Both the position numbers and the translations under genes were made by a program. Shown in pieces: positions 8,128-17,934 of a stretch of 64,000 nucleotides of DNA. The notes beneath the pieces are model-generated. The model had not been told where the DNA came from, ran no database searches, and worked only from the letters and a program-made list of their open reading frames with translations. This DNA comes from Stenotrophomonas maltophilia. Its GTDB lineage: Bacteria > Pseudomonadota > Gammaproteobacteria > Xanthomonadales > Xanthomonadaceae. Every line of letters begins with the position of its first letter. Position 1 is the first letter of the stretch. The stretch covers positions 3,170,750 through 3,234,749 of the forward strand of contig NZ_CP033877.1 of assembly GCF_006970445.1 (NCBI RefSeq), in the 5' to 3' direction.

Positions 8128-10917
8128 ATGAAACACTTCAGCAATACCGCACGTCGCAACACGCTCACCGTCGCCCTGATTTCCGCTCTGATGGCTGCCG
8201 CTCCGGCAATGGCCCAGGACAAGGCGACCAACCTGGACAAGATCACCGTCACCGGTTCGCTGATCCCGCAGACCCAGGTTGAAACCCAGACCCCGGTGAT
8301 GTCCATCACCGCAGAAGACATCCAGACCCGCGGCTTCAGCAGTGTTGCTGAAGTGCTGCAGCAGTCGTCGCTGACCACCGGCGGCCTGCAGGGTGGCCAG
8401 ACCTCGGGTTCGTTCACCCAGGGCGCCGAAGCGGCCGGCATGTTCGGCCTGAACCCGGGCTACACCAAGTACCTGATCAACGGCCGCCCGATGCTCTCGT
8501 ATCCGGCGCTGTACAACGGCAGCGAGTCGTTCAACAACATCAGCGGCATCCCGATCGACATCGTCGAGCGCATCGAAGTCCTGCCGGGCGGCCAGTCGTC
8601 GCTGTACGGCTCGGACGCGATCGCCGGCGTGGTCAACATCATCCTGAAGGAACGCATGGACGGCGGCACGATGTCGATCCGTGGCGGCACCTACACCGAA
8701 GGTGGTGGCAGCAACATCCGCTTCAGCGCCGCCAAGGGCTTCAACGCGTTCGACGATCGCTTCCACGCGCTGGTCAACGTGCAGATCGAAAACGGCAGCC
8801 CGATCTGGGGCTACCAGCGTGACATCACCAAGCAGAACAACCCGGTCGGTTACACCGCGCAGCTGCCGTCGAACGACTTTGCCGTCATCGGCAACGCCGA
8901 CAACAAGCTGTACATGATGGACCCGACCCGCTGCGGCAACGTGGCAGGCCTGTACGACGGCACCACCACCGTCGGCAAGCGTCCCTCGGGCGAGTCCTGC
9001 GGCTCGGTGTACAGCGCCGGCTACAAGACCCTGAAGAACGGCAAGAACAGCGGCCAGTTCTACTCGTCGATGACCTTCGACGTGAACGACAACTTCCAGC
9101 TGTTCGCCGACGTGCTGTACAGCAAGGAAAAGACCGAGTTCACCTCCGGCTCCAGCGCCCTGTGGTGGGGCACCAAGTCGGTGATGGGCGGCTTCTACGA
9201 CCAGGGCCTGGGCAAGGTCGTGAACCTGCAGCGCGCCTTCGCGCCGGAAGAAATCGGTCCGGGCCACTACAACAACATCCTGAACTCCGATGAGAGCCGT
9301 TCCTACCAGGTCACCCTGGGCGGCAAGGGCATGGTCGGCGACTGGGACTACAGCGCCAGCTTCACCCGCGGCGAGTACCGCCTGGACCAGAACCGCTTCG
9401 CGCGCTGGAAGGACAAGATCGAAGGCTTCTTCGGCGACACCGTGCTGGGCCCGCGCCTGGGCACCACCGCTGATGGCTTCGGCATCTACAACCCGAACTA
9501 CACCGCCTTCTACTCGCCGATCACTCCGGACCAGTTCGCCAGCTTCACCGGCTATGGCACCCACCGCAGCAAGACCTGGCAGAACCTGGGTCGCGTGCAG
9601 GTGACCAACGGTTCGCTGTTCTCCCTGCCGGGCGGCGACGCCGGCCTGGCCGTCGTGCTGGAAGGCGGCAGCGAAGGTTGGGACTACTCGCCCGACCAGG
9701 CCTTCATCGATGGCAACGCCTGGGGCGCCAGCGCCGTGGCCGGTGCCGGCCACCGCAGCAACTACGCGGTGACCAGCGAACTGCGCATGCCGGTGTTCGA
9801 GTCGCTGACCATCAGCGCCTCGGGCCGCTATGACGCGTTCAAGATCGCCGACAAGACCGTCGACAAGGCCACCTACAGCATCGGCCTGGAATACCGTCCG
9901 GTTGAAAGCCTGCTGCTACGCGGCAAGTACGGCACCGCGTTCCGCGCGCCGACCCTGTCCGATGCCTTCCAGGGCATGAGCGGCTCGTTCGCCTCCGGCC
10001 AGAACGACTACTACCGCTGCAGCCAGATGGGTTACGCGCTGCGTGACGAAGCCTGCTCGTTCTACAAGACCACCTCGGTGTACAGCGAAAAGTCCGGCAA
10101 CCCGGACCTGAAGCCGATCACCGCCGACGTGTGGAGCGCAGGCGTAGTGTGGGCCCCGGTGAGCAACTTCTCGCTGTCGGTCGACTACTACAACTGGAAG
10201 ATCAAGAACGAGGTCAAGACCCTGAGCACCGACCAGCTGCTGCTGGCCGAGTACCAGTGCCACAACGGCCTGCCGAACAACACCTCGGCCAGCTGCCAGA
10301 ACGTGACCGACTGGGTGACCCGCGACGCCGGTGGCAACCTGACCCGCGTGTACACCCCGAAGCTCAACGTGGCCAGCCAGAACCTGGAAGCGGTGACCGT
10401 CGGTGCCAAGTACCAGCAGGATCTGGGCCGCTTCGGTTCGCTGATGTTCTCCGGCAACTACACCAACATGCTGAAGCGTGAAGTGGTGGCCCTGCCGGGT
10501 GCGCAGAAGCTGGACCTGCTGAGCGATCCGTACAACATGTGGTACTACGACAACTTCGCCAAGGTCCGCGGCGACGTGTCGGTGGGCTGGGCCATCTCCA
10601 AGTTCACCACCACCGTGTACGCCAACTACGTCGGCAGCACCCCGAACTACCTGGCCTACACCGGCCGCAGCTATGACTACGTCCACTCCTCCGGCGCCAA
10701 GGCCGGCAAGTGGGGCTCGTACACCACGTACAACATGAGCCTGAACTACCAGGCGCAGGACGATCTGACCCTGTCGCTGATGGTCAACAACGTGTTCAAC
10801 AAGCTGCCGGAAGGCCAGCGCTACAACTACCCGGGCAACGAATCGACCCCGTTCAACGATGGCTTCTACAGCGTCTACGGCCGTCAGATTTCGGCCCAGG
10901 TCAAGTACGACTTCTAA
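8128..10917 (+). CDS. TonB-dependent outer membrane receptor (paralogue 1)
   Basis: 929 residues. Start MKHFSNTARRNTLTVALISA gives a good Sec signal peptide with cleavage after AMAQ; a longer in-frame reading from 7987 would bury it. The plug follows with ITVTGSLIPQTQVET, EDIQTRGF and the YGSDAIAGVVNIILK motif, then a 22-strand barrel ending in a C-terminal Phe (QVKYDF), as outer membrane proteins require. It is closely similar to the next gene over nearly its full length, so the two arose by duplication. The ligand is unknown; the lack of a nearby siderophore system and the presence of peptidases suggests an organic nutrient rather than iron, but this is inference. Confidence 0.93.
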   Translation: MKHFSNTARRNTLTVALISALMAAAPAMAQDKATNLDKITVTGSLIPQTQVETQTPVMSITAEDIQTRGFSSVAEVLQQSSLTTGGLQGGQTSGSFTQGAEAAGMFGLNPGYTKYLINGRPMLSYPALYNGSESFNNISGIPIDIVERIEVLPGGQSSLYGSDAIAGVVNIILKERMDGGTMSIRGGTYTEGGGSNIRFSAAKGFNAFDDRFHALVNVQIENGSPIWGYQRDITKQNNPVGYTAQLPSNDFAVIGNADNKLYMMDPTRCGNVAGLYDGTTTVGKRPSGESCGSVYSAGYKTLKNGKNSGQFYSSMTFDVNDNFQLFADVLYSKEKTEFTSGSSALWWGTKSVMGGFYDQGLGKVVNLQRAFAPEEIGPGHYNNILNSDESRSYQVTLGGKGMVGDWDYSASFTRGEYRLDQNRFARWKDKIEGFFGDTVLGPRLGTTADGFGIYNPNYTAFYSPITPDQFASFTGYGTHRSKTWQNLGRVQVTNGSLFSLPGGDAGLAVVLEGGSEGWDYSPDQAFIDGNAWGASAVAGAGHRSNYAVTSELRMPVFESLTISASGRYDAFKIADKTVDKATYSIGLEYRPVESLLLRGKYGTAFRAPTLSDAFQGMSGSFASGQNDYYRCSQMGYALRDEACSFYKTTSVYSEKSGNPDLKPITADVWSAGVVWAPVSNFSLSVDYYNWKIKNEVKTLSTDQLLLAEYQCHNGLPNNTSASCQNVTDWVTRDAGGNLTRVYTPKLNVASQNLEAVTVGAKYQQDLGRFGSLMFSGNYTNMLKREVVALPGAQKLDLLSDPYNMWYYDNFAKVRGDVSVGWAISKFTTTVYANYVGSTPNYLAYTGRSYDYVHSSGAKAGKWGSYTTYNMSLNYQAQDDLTLSLMVNNVFNKLPEGQRYNYPGNESTPFNDGFYSVYGRQISAQVKYDF

Positions 10918-10950
10918 TCCCGTCGTATTCCGGACCACGTGTCTGGACCA

Positions 10951-10978
10951 GGCCCCGCTTCGGCGGGGCCTTTTTTTT
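10951..10978 (+). terminator. Strong intrinsic terminator
   Basis: GGCCCCGC-TTCG-GCGGGGCC followed by eight T residues, 33 bases after the receptor stop codon. Confidence 0.95.
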
Positions 10979-11327
10979 GGGGCGCTGAACACCCCGTTCG
11001 GCCTTCAGCAAAAAGCGTGATCGACAACGCACAAACACCGGCGTTCGTGAGAACGCTGGTGGATCACAACGCATTGATTCTGAAGGGACATTCGCAACGT
11101 CGACATGCTCCCTTGCACGTCGCCATCTTTTGAAACACGCCAAAACAAATCTCCTTATCCATTGATTCGGAAGCATTTTTTGGTCCTCCAGAAGCGCCTG
11201 GATGTGACAGTCCCGTGTTTGCTGCGTTAACGACGTGTTACGGTCGACCTGAATGGAATCACACTGAACGAATCGTTAATGCGCAAGGAGTGCGCCGCCA
11301 AGACATTGCTCACTACGGGGATCCACC
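10979..11327 (+). other. Intergenic region between tandem receptors
   Basis: About 350 bases without a gene. It must hold the promoter and leader of the second receptor. A small perfect hairpin GCGTTC-GTGA-GAACGC (GNRA loop) lies near 11041-11056, flanked by two similar GATC(G)ACAACGCA words. GGGGAT precedes the ATG at 11328. No clear -35/-10 pair is seen. Confidence 0.5.
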
Positions 11328-14135
11328 ATGTCTCGCCAACGTTCCACGCTCTCGCGCCACCCTCTGACCCTCGCCCTGCTCGGCACCCTCCTGGCCTCCG
11401 GCACCGCCCTGGCCCAGGACGGCAATGCGCCGACCCAGCTTGACCGTGTGACCGTCACCGGATCGCTGATTCCGCAGACCGAGATCGAGAACCACACGCC
11501 GGTCCTGACCGTCACCGCCGAGGATATCCAGACCCGCGGTTTCACCAGTGTCGCCGACGTCCTGCAGCAGTCCTCGCTGTCCACTGGCGGCCTGCAGGGC
11601 GGCCAGACCTCCGCATCCTTCACCCAGGGCGCCGAAGCGGCCGGCATGTTCGGCCTCAGCCCGGGCTACACCAAGTACCTGATCAACGGCCGCCCGATGC
11701 TCTCGTATCCGGCGCTGTACAACGGCGGCGATACCTTCAACAACATCAGCGGCATCCCGATCGACATCGTCGAGCGCATCGAGATCCTACCGGGCGGCCA
11801 GTCCTCGCTGTACGGTTCGGACGCGATCGCCGGCGTGGTCAACATCATCCTCAAGGAGCGCATGGATGGCGGCGTGCTGAACGTGCGTGGTGGCGCCTAC
11901 AGCGAAGGTGGCGGCAACAGCTTCCGCCTCAGCGGCGCACGCGGCTTCAACTCGAAGGACGACCGCTTCCATGCCCTGGTCAACGTGCAGTATGAGAAGA
12001 CCAGCCCGATCTGGGGTTACCAGCGCGACCTGACCAAGGTCAACAATCCCGACGGCTACAGCCCGCAGTACGTCTCCAATGATTTCCTGGTGCTGCTGCC
12101 GGCCGCCAACAACCGCTACGCGATGATGGACCCGAACCTGTGCGCCAACGTGGCGGGCCAGTTCGACGGCACCACCGTGCTCGGCACCCGGCCGACCGGC
12201 CAGGCCTGCGGTTCGGTCTACGGCACCGGTTACAAGACCATCAAGAACGGCAAGGAAAGCGGGCAGATCTACAGCTCGGCCACCTTCGACGTGAACGACA
12301 ACTTCCAGCTGTTCGGCGACGCGCTGTACAGCCTGGAGGAGGTCAAGTACGCAACCGGTTCCGGCTACACCTGGTGGGGCACCTCCTCCGGCTGGGGCCG
12401 CTTCTACGACCAGGCCAGCGGCCAGTACATGAACCTGCAGCGCGTGTTCGCGCCAGAGGACATCGGCGGCGGTGGCTACCGCGACATCATGAACACCGAC
12501 CGCAACAAGGCCTACCAGGTCACCCTCGGCGGCCGCGGCACCGCAGGCAACTGGGACTACAGCCTCAGCTTCACCCGCGGCGAGTACAAGCTGACCGAGC
12601 GCAACTTCGTGCGCTGGAACGACCCGATCAACGATTACTTCGAGCAGCGCGTGCTGGGCCCGGTACTGGGCACCACCAGCACCGGCTACGACATCTACAA
12701 CCCGAACTGGGAAGCGTTCTACGCGCCGCTGCCCGCCGGCGACTTCCAGAGCTTCACCGGCTACAGCTACAGCGAAAGCCGCACCTGGCAGAACCTGGCC
12801 CGTGCCCAGGTCACCAACAGCTCGCTGTTCAAGCTGCCCGGTGGCGATGCCGGCTTCGCCGTGGTTGTCGAAGGTGGCAGCGAAGGCTGGGATTACACGC
12901 CCGACCCGGGCCTGATGGACGGCAGCGTGTGGGGCACCACCGCCGTGTCCGGTGCAGGCCATCGCAGCAACTACGCGGTGACCACCGAACTGCGCATGCC
13001 GCTGCTGGAAACGCTGACCGTTACCGGTTCCGGCCGCTATGACGCCTTCAAGATCGGCAGCAACACCGTCGACAAGGCCACCTACAGCGTCGGCATCGAG
13101 TTCCGTCCGATCGAAAGCCTGTTGTTCCGCGGCAAGTACGGCACCGCCTTCCGCGCACCGACCCTCTCCGATGCCTTCCAGGGTCGCAGTGGTTACTACG
13201 CCAACGGCTCCACCGACTACTACCGCTGCGGCCAGCTGGGCTACGACCCGGCCAACACCACCGGCTGCCCGTACGACAGCGTCTCGGTGTTCGGCACCCG
13301 CTCGGGCAACCCCGACCTGGAGCCGATTACCGCCGATGTCTGGAATGCAGGCGTGGTGTGGGCACCGATCAACAACCTGTCGCTGTCAGTCGACTACTAC
13401 AACTGGAAGATCAAGAACGAGGTCGATACGCTCAGCTCCGACCAGCTGCTGCTGGCCGAGTACTACTGCCGCAACGGCCAGTCCAACAACACCTCGGCCA
13501 GCTGCCAGAACGTCAGTGACTGGATCACCCGTGATGCATCGGGCGTGCTCGACGAGATCTACACGCCGAAGATGAACGTCGCCCGCCAGAACCTGGAAGC
13601 GCTGACCGCCAGCTTCAAGTACGTGCAGGACATCGGCCGCTTCGGTTCGCTGCAGTTCTCGGCCAACTACACCGACATGCTCAAGCGCAAGCTGCAGCCG
13701 CAGCCGGGCGACGAGTTCCTGGACCTGCTGCACGACCCGTATGCGATGTGGGTGTACGACTCGTACGCCAAGGTGCGCGCGGACGGCTCGATCGGCTGGG
13801 CCAAGGACAACTGGACCACCACCCTGTATGCCAACTACATCGGCAAGACGCCGAACTACATGGCGTACGTGGGCAACGGCTATGACTACGTGCACAGCTC
13901 CGGCTACAAGGCTGGCAAGTGGGGTTCCTACACCACCTACAACCTGAGCGTGAACTACCGCGCGATGGAAAACCTGACCCTGTCGCTGATGGTCAACAAC
14001 GTGTTCAACAAGATGCCGGACAACCAGCGCTACAGCTTCGCCGGCACCAGCGGCCAGCCGTACAACAACTACCTGTACAACGCCTACGGGCGCGCGATCT
14101 ACGTGCAGGCCAAGTACGCGTTCGGCGTGAAGTAA
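11328..14135 (+). CDS. TonB-dependent outer membrane receptor (paralogue 2)
   Basis: 935 residues. Signal peptide MSRQRSTLSRHPLTLALLGT with cleavage after ALAQ; plug begins with VTVTGSLIPQTEIE and contains YGSDAIAGVVNIILKERMDG, identical to paralogue 1. Whole blocks are shared with the gene at 8128 (for example TKYLINGRPMLSYPALYNG), while loops differ (CGQLGYDPANTTGC against CSQMGYALRDEAC), as expected for receptors that keep the fold but may differ in ligand. Each has its own terminator and leader, so they can be regulated separately. The C-terminus (YAFGVK) extends a few residues past the usual terminal aromatic residue. Confidence 0.92.
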   Translation: MSRQRSTLSRHPLTLALLGTLLASGTALAQDGNAPTQLDRVTVTGSLIPQTEIENHTPVLTVTAEDIQTRGFTSVADVLQQSSLSTGGLQGGQTSASFTQGAEAAGMFGLSPGYTKYLINGRPMLSYPALYNGGDTFNNISGIPIDIVERIEILPGGQSSLYGSDAIAGVVNIILKERMDGGVLNVRGGAYSEGGGNSFRLSGARGFNSKDDRFHALVNVQYEKTSPIWGYQRDLTKVNNPDGYSPQYVSNDFLVLLPAANNRYAMMDPNLCANVAGQFDGTTVLGTRPTGQACGSVYGTGYKTIKNGKESGQIYSSATFDVNDNFQLFGDALYSLEEVKYATGSGYTWWGTSSGWGRFYDQASGQYMNLQRVFAPEDIGGGGYRDIMNTDRNKAYQVTLGGRGTAGNWDYSLSFTRGEYKLTERNFVRWNDPINDYFEQRVLGPVLGTTSTGYDIYNPNWEAFYAPLPAGDFQSFTGYSYSESRTWQNLARAQVTNSSLFKLPGGDAGFAVVVEGGSEGWDYTPDPGLMDGSVWGTTAVSGAGHRSNYAVTTELRMPLLETLTVTGSGRYDAFKIGSNTVDKATYSVGIEFRPIESLLFRGKYGTAFRAPTLSDAFQGRSGYYANGSTDYYRCGQLGYDPANTTGCPYDSVSVFGTRSGNPDLEPITADVWNAGVVWAPINNLSLSVDYYNWKIKNEVDTLSSDQLLLAEYYCRNGQSNNTSASCQNVSDWITRDASGVLDEIYTPKMNVARQNLEALTASFKYVQDIGRFGSLQFSANYTDMLKRKLQPQPGDEFLDLLHDPYAMWVYDSYAKVRADGSIGWAKDNWTTTLYANYIGKTPNYMAYVGNGYDYVHSSGYKAGKWGSYTTYNLSVNYRAMENLTLSLMVNNVFNKMPDNQRYSFAGTSGQPYNNYLYNAYGRAIYVQAKYAFGVK

Positions 14136-14153
14136 TCCAGCAACCGCAGCAAC

Positions 14154-14183
14154 GGAAAAGCCCCGCCATGGCGAGGCTTTTCC
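14154..14183 (+). terminator. Terminator between convergent receptor genes
   Basis: GGAAAAGCC and GGCTTTTCC arms around an inner CCGCC/GGCGA stem with one mismatch; the flanking A and T runs allow use in both directions. Confidence 0.7.
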
Positions 14184-14256
14184 TTGTCCGGCATGACCGT
14201 TTGGAAGAACAGGCCCGGGTAAAGCCGGGCCTGCCCTCTTCCTCCGGTCCTTCCGC

Positions 14257-17200
14257 TCAGCGGAAGCTGTAGCGCAGGCTGGCCATGTAGCGACGGCCCA
14301 GCGCGTCCAGCACGTACGGGAACGGACCAATGTCGTCGGACAGGTTCAACACCGACAGGTTCACGCGTGCGTTGTCGGTCAGGCGGTAGCTGACATTGGC
14401 ATCCCAGGTCGTCCAGCTGTCGCGCCTGAAGTACTGCCGGCTTTCCGGGGTAGCGGTCAGGCTGAACTGCGAGCCGCTGGTGTAGTTGGACGTCACGCCA
14501 TAGCTCCACTTGCCGATGGCATGCTGCGCCGTCCAGCGGAACTGGCGCTTGGGCTCGTCGAACGTACCCACGCGCTCCACGAACGGCACATCCGCGTTGG
14601 CGGCCTGGCCACGGTTCTTCGGCATGTAGCCGTAGAAGCCCAGTGCCACCTGGCCGAATCGGCCCATGTCCCAGTTGTAGTCCACTTCGGCCGTCCAGCC
14701 GCGGAACATCAGCACCGGGCCATTGCCGTACTCGGTGCGGATATCGGTGGCCGCACCACTCAGCGGATTGCGCGTCACCAGGCTGCAGAAGCGGTTGGCG
14801 TTGGGCACGTCGGAGGCATTGAAGTCCGGGTTGTCGAAGCAGCCGGTGATGATGTCGGTCGGGCTGAGGCTGGTGATCACATCGGTGATCTTGATGTCAT
14901 ACCAGTCGGCCGCAACCCGCAGGCCCTTCGCCCAGTCCGGTGCGAACACGATGCCCGCTGTCCAGGACTTTGCCTTCTCGTTCTTCAGGCCGGTATAGCC
15001 GTTGACCGAGCCGAGGGTGTTGGTCGGCGACGCCTGGAACGTTGCCGGGTCCGCACCCGGGTAGGCCTGGAAGAAGGCCTCGCAGTTGCGGCGGCGAATC
15101 GCGGGGTTGGTGCCGCCGTTGATGGCCGATACGGAGCAGACTTCCGGGATGTTGTAGTACGCCGGCTGCAACGAGGTATAGAGCTCGGCAATCGACGGGG
15201 CACGCAGCGACTGGGTCTTGCTGCCGCGCAGCTGGATTCCCGCGAACGGCTCGTACTGGATGCCATAGGTGTACGCATTGAAGCCACCGGCCACCGAGTT
15301 GACCACGCGGCGGCCCTTCAGGGTCACGTCCAGGCGATGCAGGCCAGGCAGGTCCCAGTCGGGGTTGAACAGCGGTGCCAGGAACTCGGCGAAGATTTCG
15401 TTGGTGTGATAATCGCCCTTGGCGCCCTGGATCGGCACCGAACGACCCTGCCCCAACCGCTGGTACTCGCTCGGAGTGAACGAACCTTCCTCGCGGCGAT
15501 GCTCCACACCCGCCGCGAAGGAGAACTCGCCACCCGGAAGGTCAAACAGCCCGCCGGTCACCGATGCGTTGAACACGGTCTGGCGCGTCCGTGCCTTGGC
15601 CAGGGTCGGCGTTGACACATAGGCCAGCGCTTCAGGCGATGCCTGGTTCTCGCCGAACAGATTCAGCGGACGGCAGTTCGGATCGGCAGTGGTGCCCGGG
15701 GCGGATGCATCACAGACGATGTTGCCGCTGGCATCGCGCTTCACGTTGAGCGCATTGATGAAGTTCTGCTGGATCAGGCCGGTTCCCTTGTAGTCGAAGT
15801 CGCCTCGACCGTGGGTCACGCTGGTTTCCCAGTTGAAGCGGCGCTCGCCGATATCGAAGAAGCCATCCAGGCCGAGCACGATGCGGCTCAGGCGCGTGTC
15901 GGTGCTGGCGTTGTTCATGCTCAGGTCGCGCGAGGAGCGCGACAGGCGGAACGAGGTGATGCCGTTCTCGGCCAGGATGCGGCGCGACTCGGCACTGAGG
16001 AACGGATTGTTCGCGCTGAACAGCATCGCGCCGCTCTGGTCACCACTGCCATCGGGATTTGCTGCACCGAAGCCGGCGGCATTGTAGACGTTCTGGTCCA
16101 ACGTCTCGCGCGCGGTCGCGCTGTAGTGCGACAGTTCGAAGAAGCCACGCACGTTGTCGTTGAAGTCGAAGCTGCCGGTCGAGTAGACCGAACGGCGTTC
16201 GAGGTCGGCGATCAGCGGCAGGGTTTCGTTGAGGTTGAGGCCATCGCCGCCGGACGCATTGCCACTGGGATAGGTAATGCCCGGATCGAAGGCAACCAGA
16301 TCGCCCTTGTTGTTGAAGTGCCAGAGCTTGTTGTTCGGGCCGAAGCCGTTCAACTCACCCGTGGCATTGCGCTGGTAGCTGCGCCGCACCTGGATGTCCG
16401 ACGGCATGATCAGGCCGCCGAAGGTCATGCTGGAGATGCGCCGGTTGCGGATCCAGACCTGGTCGGCGATGCCGTCAGCCGGCCCGGTGTTGAACGGGAT
16501 GCTGGGGTCGATGCGACCGTCGTTGCCCGGGGTACGCCACGGCTGGAAGCGCGCCACGTTTGCGGCCGTCGGATTGGTCTGCAGGCTGTAGCCGTTGCGG
16601 TAGAAGTCGCGCTGGAGCGCGTTCACGCCGTCGCTGTTGTCCAGTTCGGCAGCGATGGTGAAGTGGCCACGGCCATCAGCGAAGCCACTACCGAAAATGG
16701 CGGACCACGAGTAACGGTCATTGTCGTTCTTGGTGGTCCTGCCAAAGCCGATCTCGACCTCGGCGCCTTCGAACTTGTCTCGCAGGATGATGTTGTTCAC
16801 GCCGGAGATGGCGTCGGAACCATACGTGGGGGCACCACCGATGCTCAGGCTTTCCACACGCTCGACCATCACGGTCGGGATCGAGTTCATGTCGACCTGG
16901 ATGCCCGAGCCACCGCCCGCACCGAACACGGTTGGCGGTGCGGAGGTCACGAAGCGGCGACCGTTGACCAGGGTCAGCAGGCGGTTGCTGCCGAGACCGA
17001 AGCGACTGGCGAAGTTCACGCCTGCGCCGAAGCCGGCCTGATCACCACGCGAAGAGACGCCGGCAGAAACACCGGGAATCTTGGTCAGCGCATCGATCAG
17101 GTTGGTGTGCCCGTAGGCCTCGATATCCTGGCGAGACACCACGGCGGCCGGTTCCAGGGTGTCATAGCCGGCGCGGTAGATGTGCGAGCCCGTTACCGTG

Positions 17201-17373
17201 ATGCGGTCCAGCTGGGTGGCCGCGGCTTCATTGGAAGCCTTCTTCGCGCTCTCGGCAGTCTCCTTGGCAGCCTCTCCCTCCTGCGCGAAGGCAGGCAGGG
17301 CGACGGCAAGCAGGATGGCCGAGGTGAGCGCGAGACTCAACGGATTACGGGGTAGTGGGCGAGTCTTCTCCAT
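14257..17373 (-). CDS. TonB-dependent outer membrane receptor, larger type
   Basis: 1038 residues. Start MEKTRPLPRN preceded by a purine-rich GAGAGAGA site; the ORF could extend nine codons but without support. Signal peptide ends at PAFAQ, then an Ala/Glu/Lys-rich linker before the plug (ITVTGSHIYRAGYDTLEP, QDIEAYGHTNLIDALTKIPG, YGSDAISGVNNIILRD). The barrel ends LRYSFR, so the last residue is Arg after Phe. It is not a close paralogue of the two receptors it faces; the longer extracellular loops and sequence resemble the Oar/CirA-like Xanthomonadaceae class. The ligand is unknown. It is divergent from the M13 peptidase gene at 17935. Confidence 0.92.
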   Translation of the reverse strand: MEKTRPLPRNPLSLALTSAILLAVALPAFAQEGEAAKETAESAKKASNEAAATQLDRITVTGSHIYRAGYDTLEPAAVVSRQDIEAYGHTNLIDALTKIPGVSAGVSSRGDQAGFGAGVNFASRFGLGSNRLLTLVNGRRFVTSAPPTVFGAGGGSGIQVDMNSIPTVMVERVESLSIGGAPTYGSDAISGVNNIILRDKFEGAEVEIGFGRTTKNDNDRYSWSAIFGSGFADGRGHFTIAAELDNSDGVNALQRDFYRNGYSLQTNPTAANVARFQPWRTPGNDGRIDPSIPFNTGPADGIADQVWIRNRRISSMTFGGLIMPSDIQVRRSYQRNATGELNGFGPNNKLWHFNNKGDLVAFDPGITYPSGNASGGDGLNLNETLPLIADLERRSVYSTGSFDFNDNVRGFFELSHYSATARETLDQNVYNAAGFGAANPDGSGDQSGAMLFSANNPFLSAESRRILAENGITSFRLSRSSRDLSMNNASTDTRLSRIVLGLDGFFDIGERRFNWETSVTHGRGDFDYKGTGLIQQNFINALNVKRDASGNIVCDASAPGTTADPNCRPLNLFGENQASPEALAYVSTPTLAKARTRQTVFNASVTGGLFDLPGGEFSFAAGVEHRREEGSFTPSEYQRLGQGRSVPIQGAKGDYHTNEIFAEFLAPLFNPDWDLPGLHRLDVTLKGRRVVNSVAGGFNAYTYGIQYEPFAGIQLRGSKTQSLRAPSIAELYTSLQPAYYNIPEVCSVSAINGGTNPAIRRRNCEAFFQAYPGADPATFQASPTNTLGSVNGYTGLKNEKAKSWTAGIVFAPDWAKGLRVAADWYDIKITDVITSLSPTDIITGCFDNPDFNASDVPNANRFCSLVTRNPLSGAATDIRTEYGNGPVLMFRGWTAEVDYNWDMGRFGQVALGFYGYMPKNRGQAANADVPFVERVGTFDEPKRQFRWTAQHAIGKWSYGVTSNYTSGSQFSLTATPESRQYFRRDSWTTWDANVSYRLTDNARVNLSVLNLSDDIGPFPYVLDALGRRYMASLRYSFR

Positions 17374-17934
17374 GTCTCTCTCTCTGAAAAGTGAGGGCAC
17401 AAAAAGCTCTGCATCGGCAAGGCAGAGGAAATGTAGTCAGCAACTGTTCACGTGCCGATAACGGAATTCATACACAGATCGACACGAAACGGCAACATTC
17501 AGCAAAAGTTCAATTTCATATGACACACCGTGGAATCGAGCATGAGGGTGTGAGTTGACCCGAGGATTTTTCCAATAATCCTTTCCAATCAGCACCTTGA
17601 GCCGACACCGTCGGATCCCGCGGCAACCATCGCACGCCATGGACAGTGCTCTGGACACGTCCTGTCCCGGCAGCCATCCAGCGCCGGCATCCTCGGCAAT
17701 TGCGAACACGGGTTCATAATCAATTCACCCAATGCGCCTGGAGAGGACCGGCCTTCGTTCGGCGCTTCGGCGGAGCCTGGGGTGCCCTTCTGCGACGCCC
17801 TTCTGGCGTCTGTGCGCCCCTTGCGCAGGGGCATGACCTTCGACACCCTTGCAGGTCTGGCCGGCGGCGTATCGTTCGGCCCACGGTCGCACCTGCGGCC
17901 ACTCCCTGACTCACTCGGCCTGGAGGCCATTCAA
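17374..17934. other. Divergent intergenic region, receptor / M13 peptidase
   Basis: About 560 bases without a convincing gene. The left part is AT-richer than its surroundings and probably holds the receptor promoter. The right part has two small hairpins, GACGCC-CTTCT-GGCGTC-like near 17799 and GCCCCT-TGCGC-AGGGGC near 17817-17835. An open frame from 17782 joins the peptidase gene but lacks coding character before 17935. No clear promoter pair was found on either strand. Confidence 0.5.

Noticed and set aside
8023-9753. 576-codon open frame antisense to the first TonB-dependent receptor
   Set aside because: High-GC DNA keeps antisense frames open. The translation is composed of V/A/D/H/R-rich repeats with no domain, and the sense strand is clearly coding.
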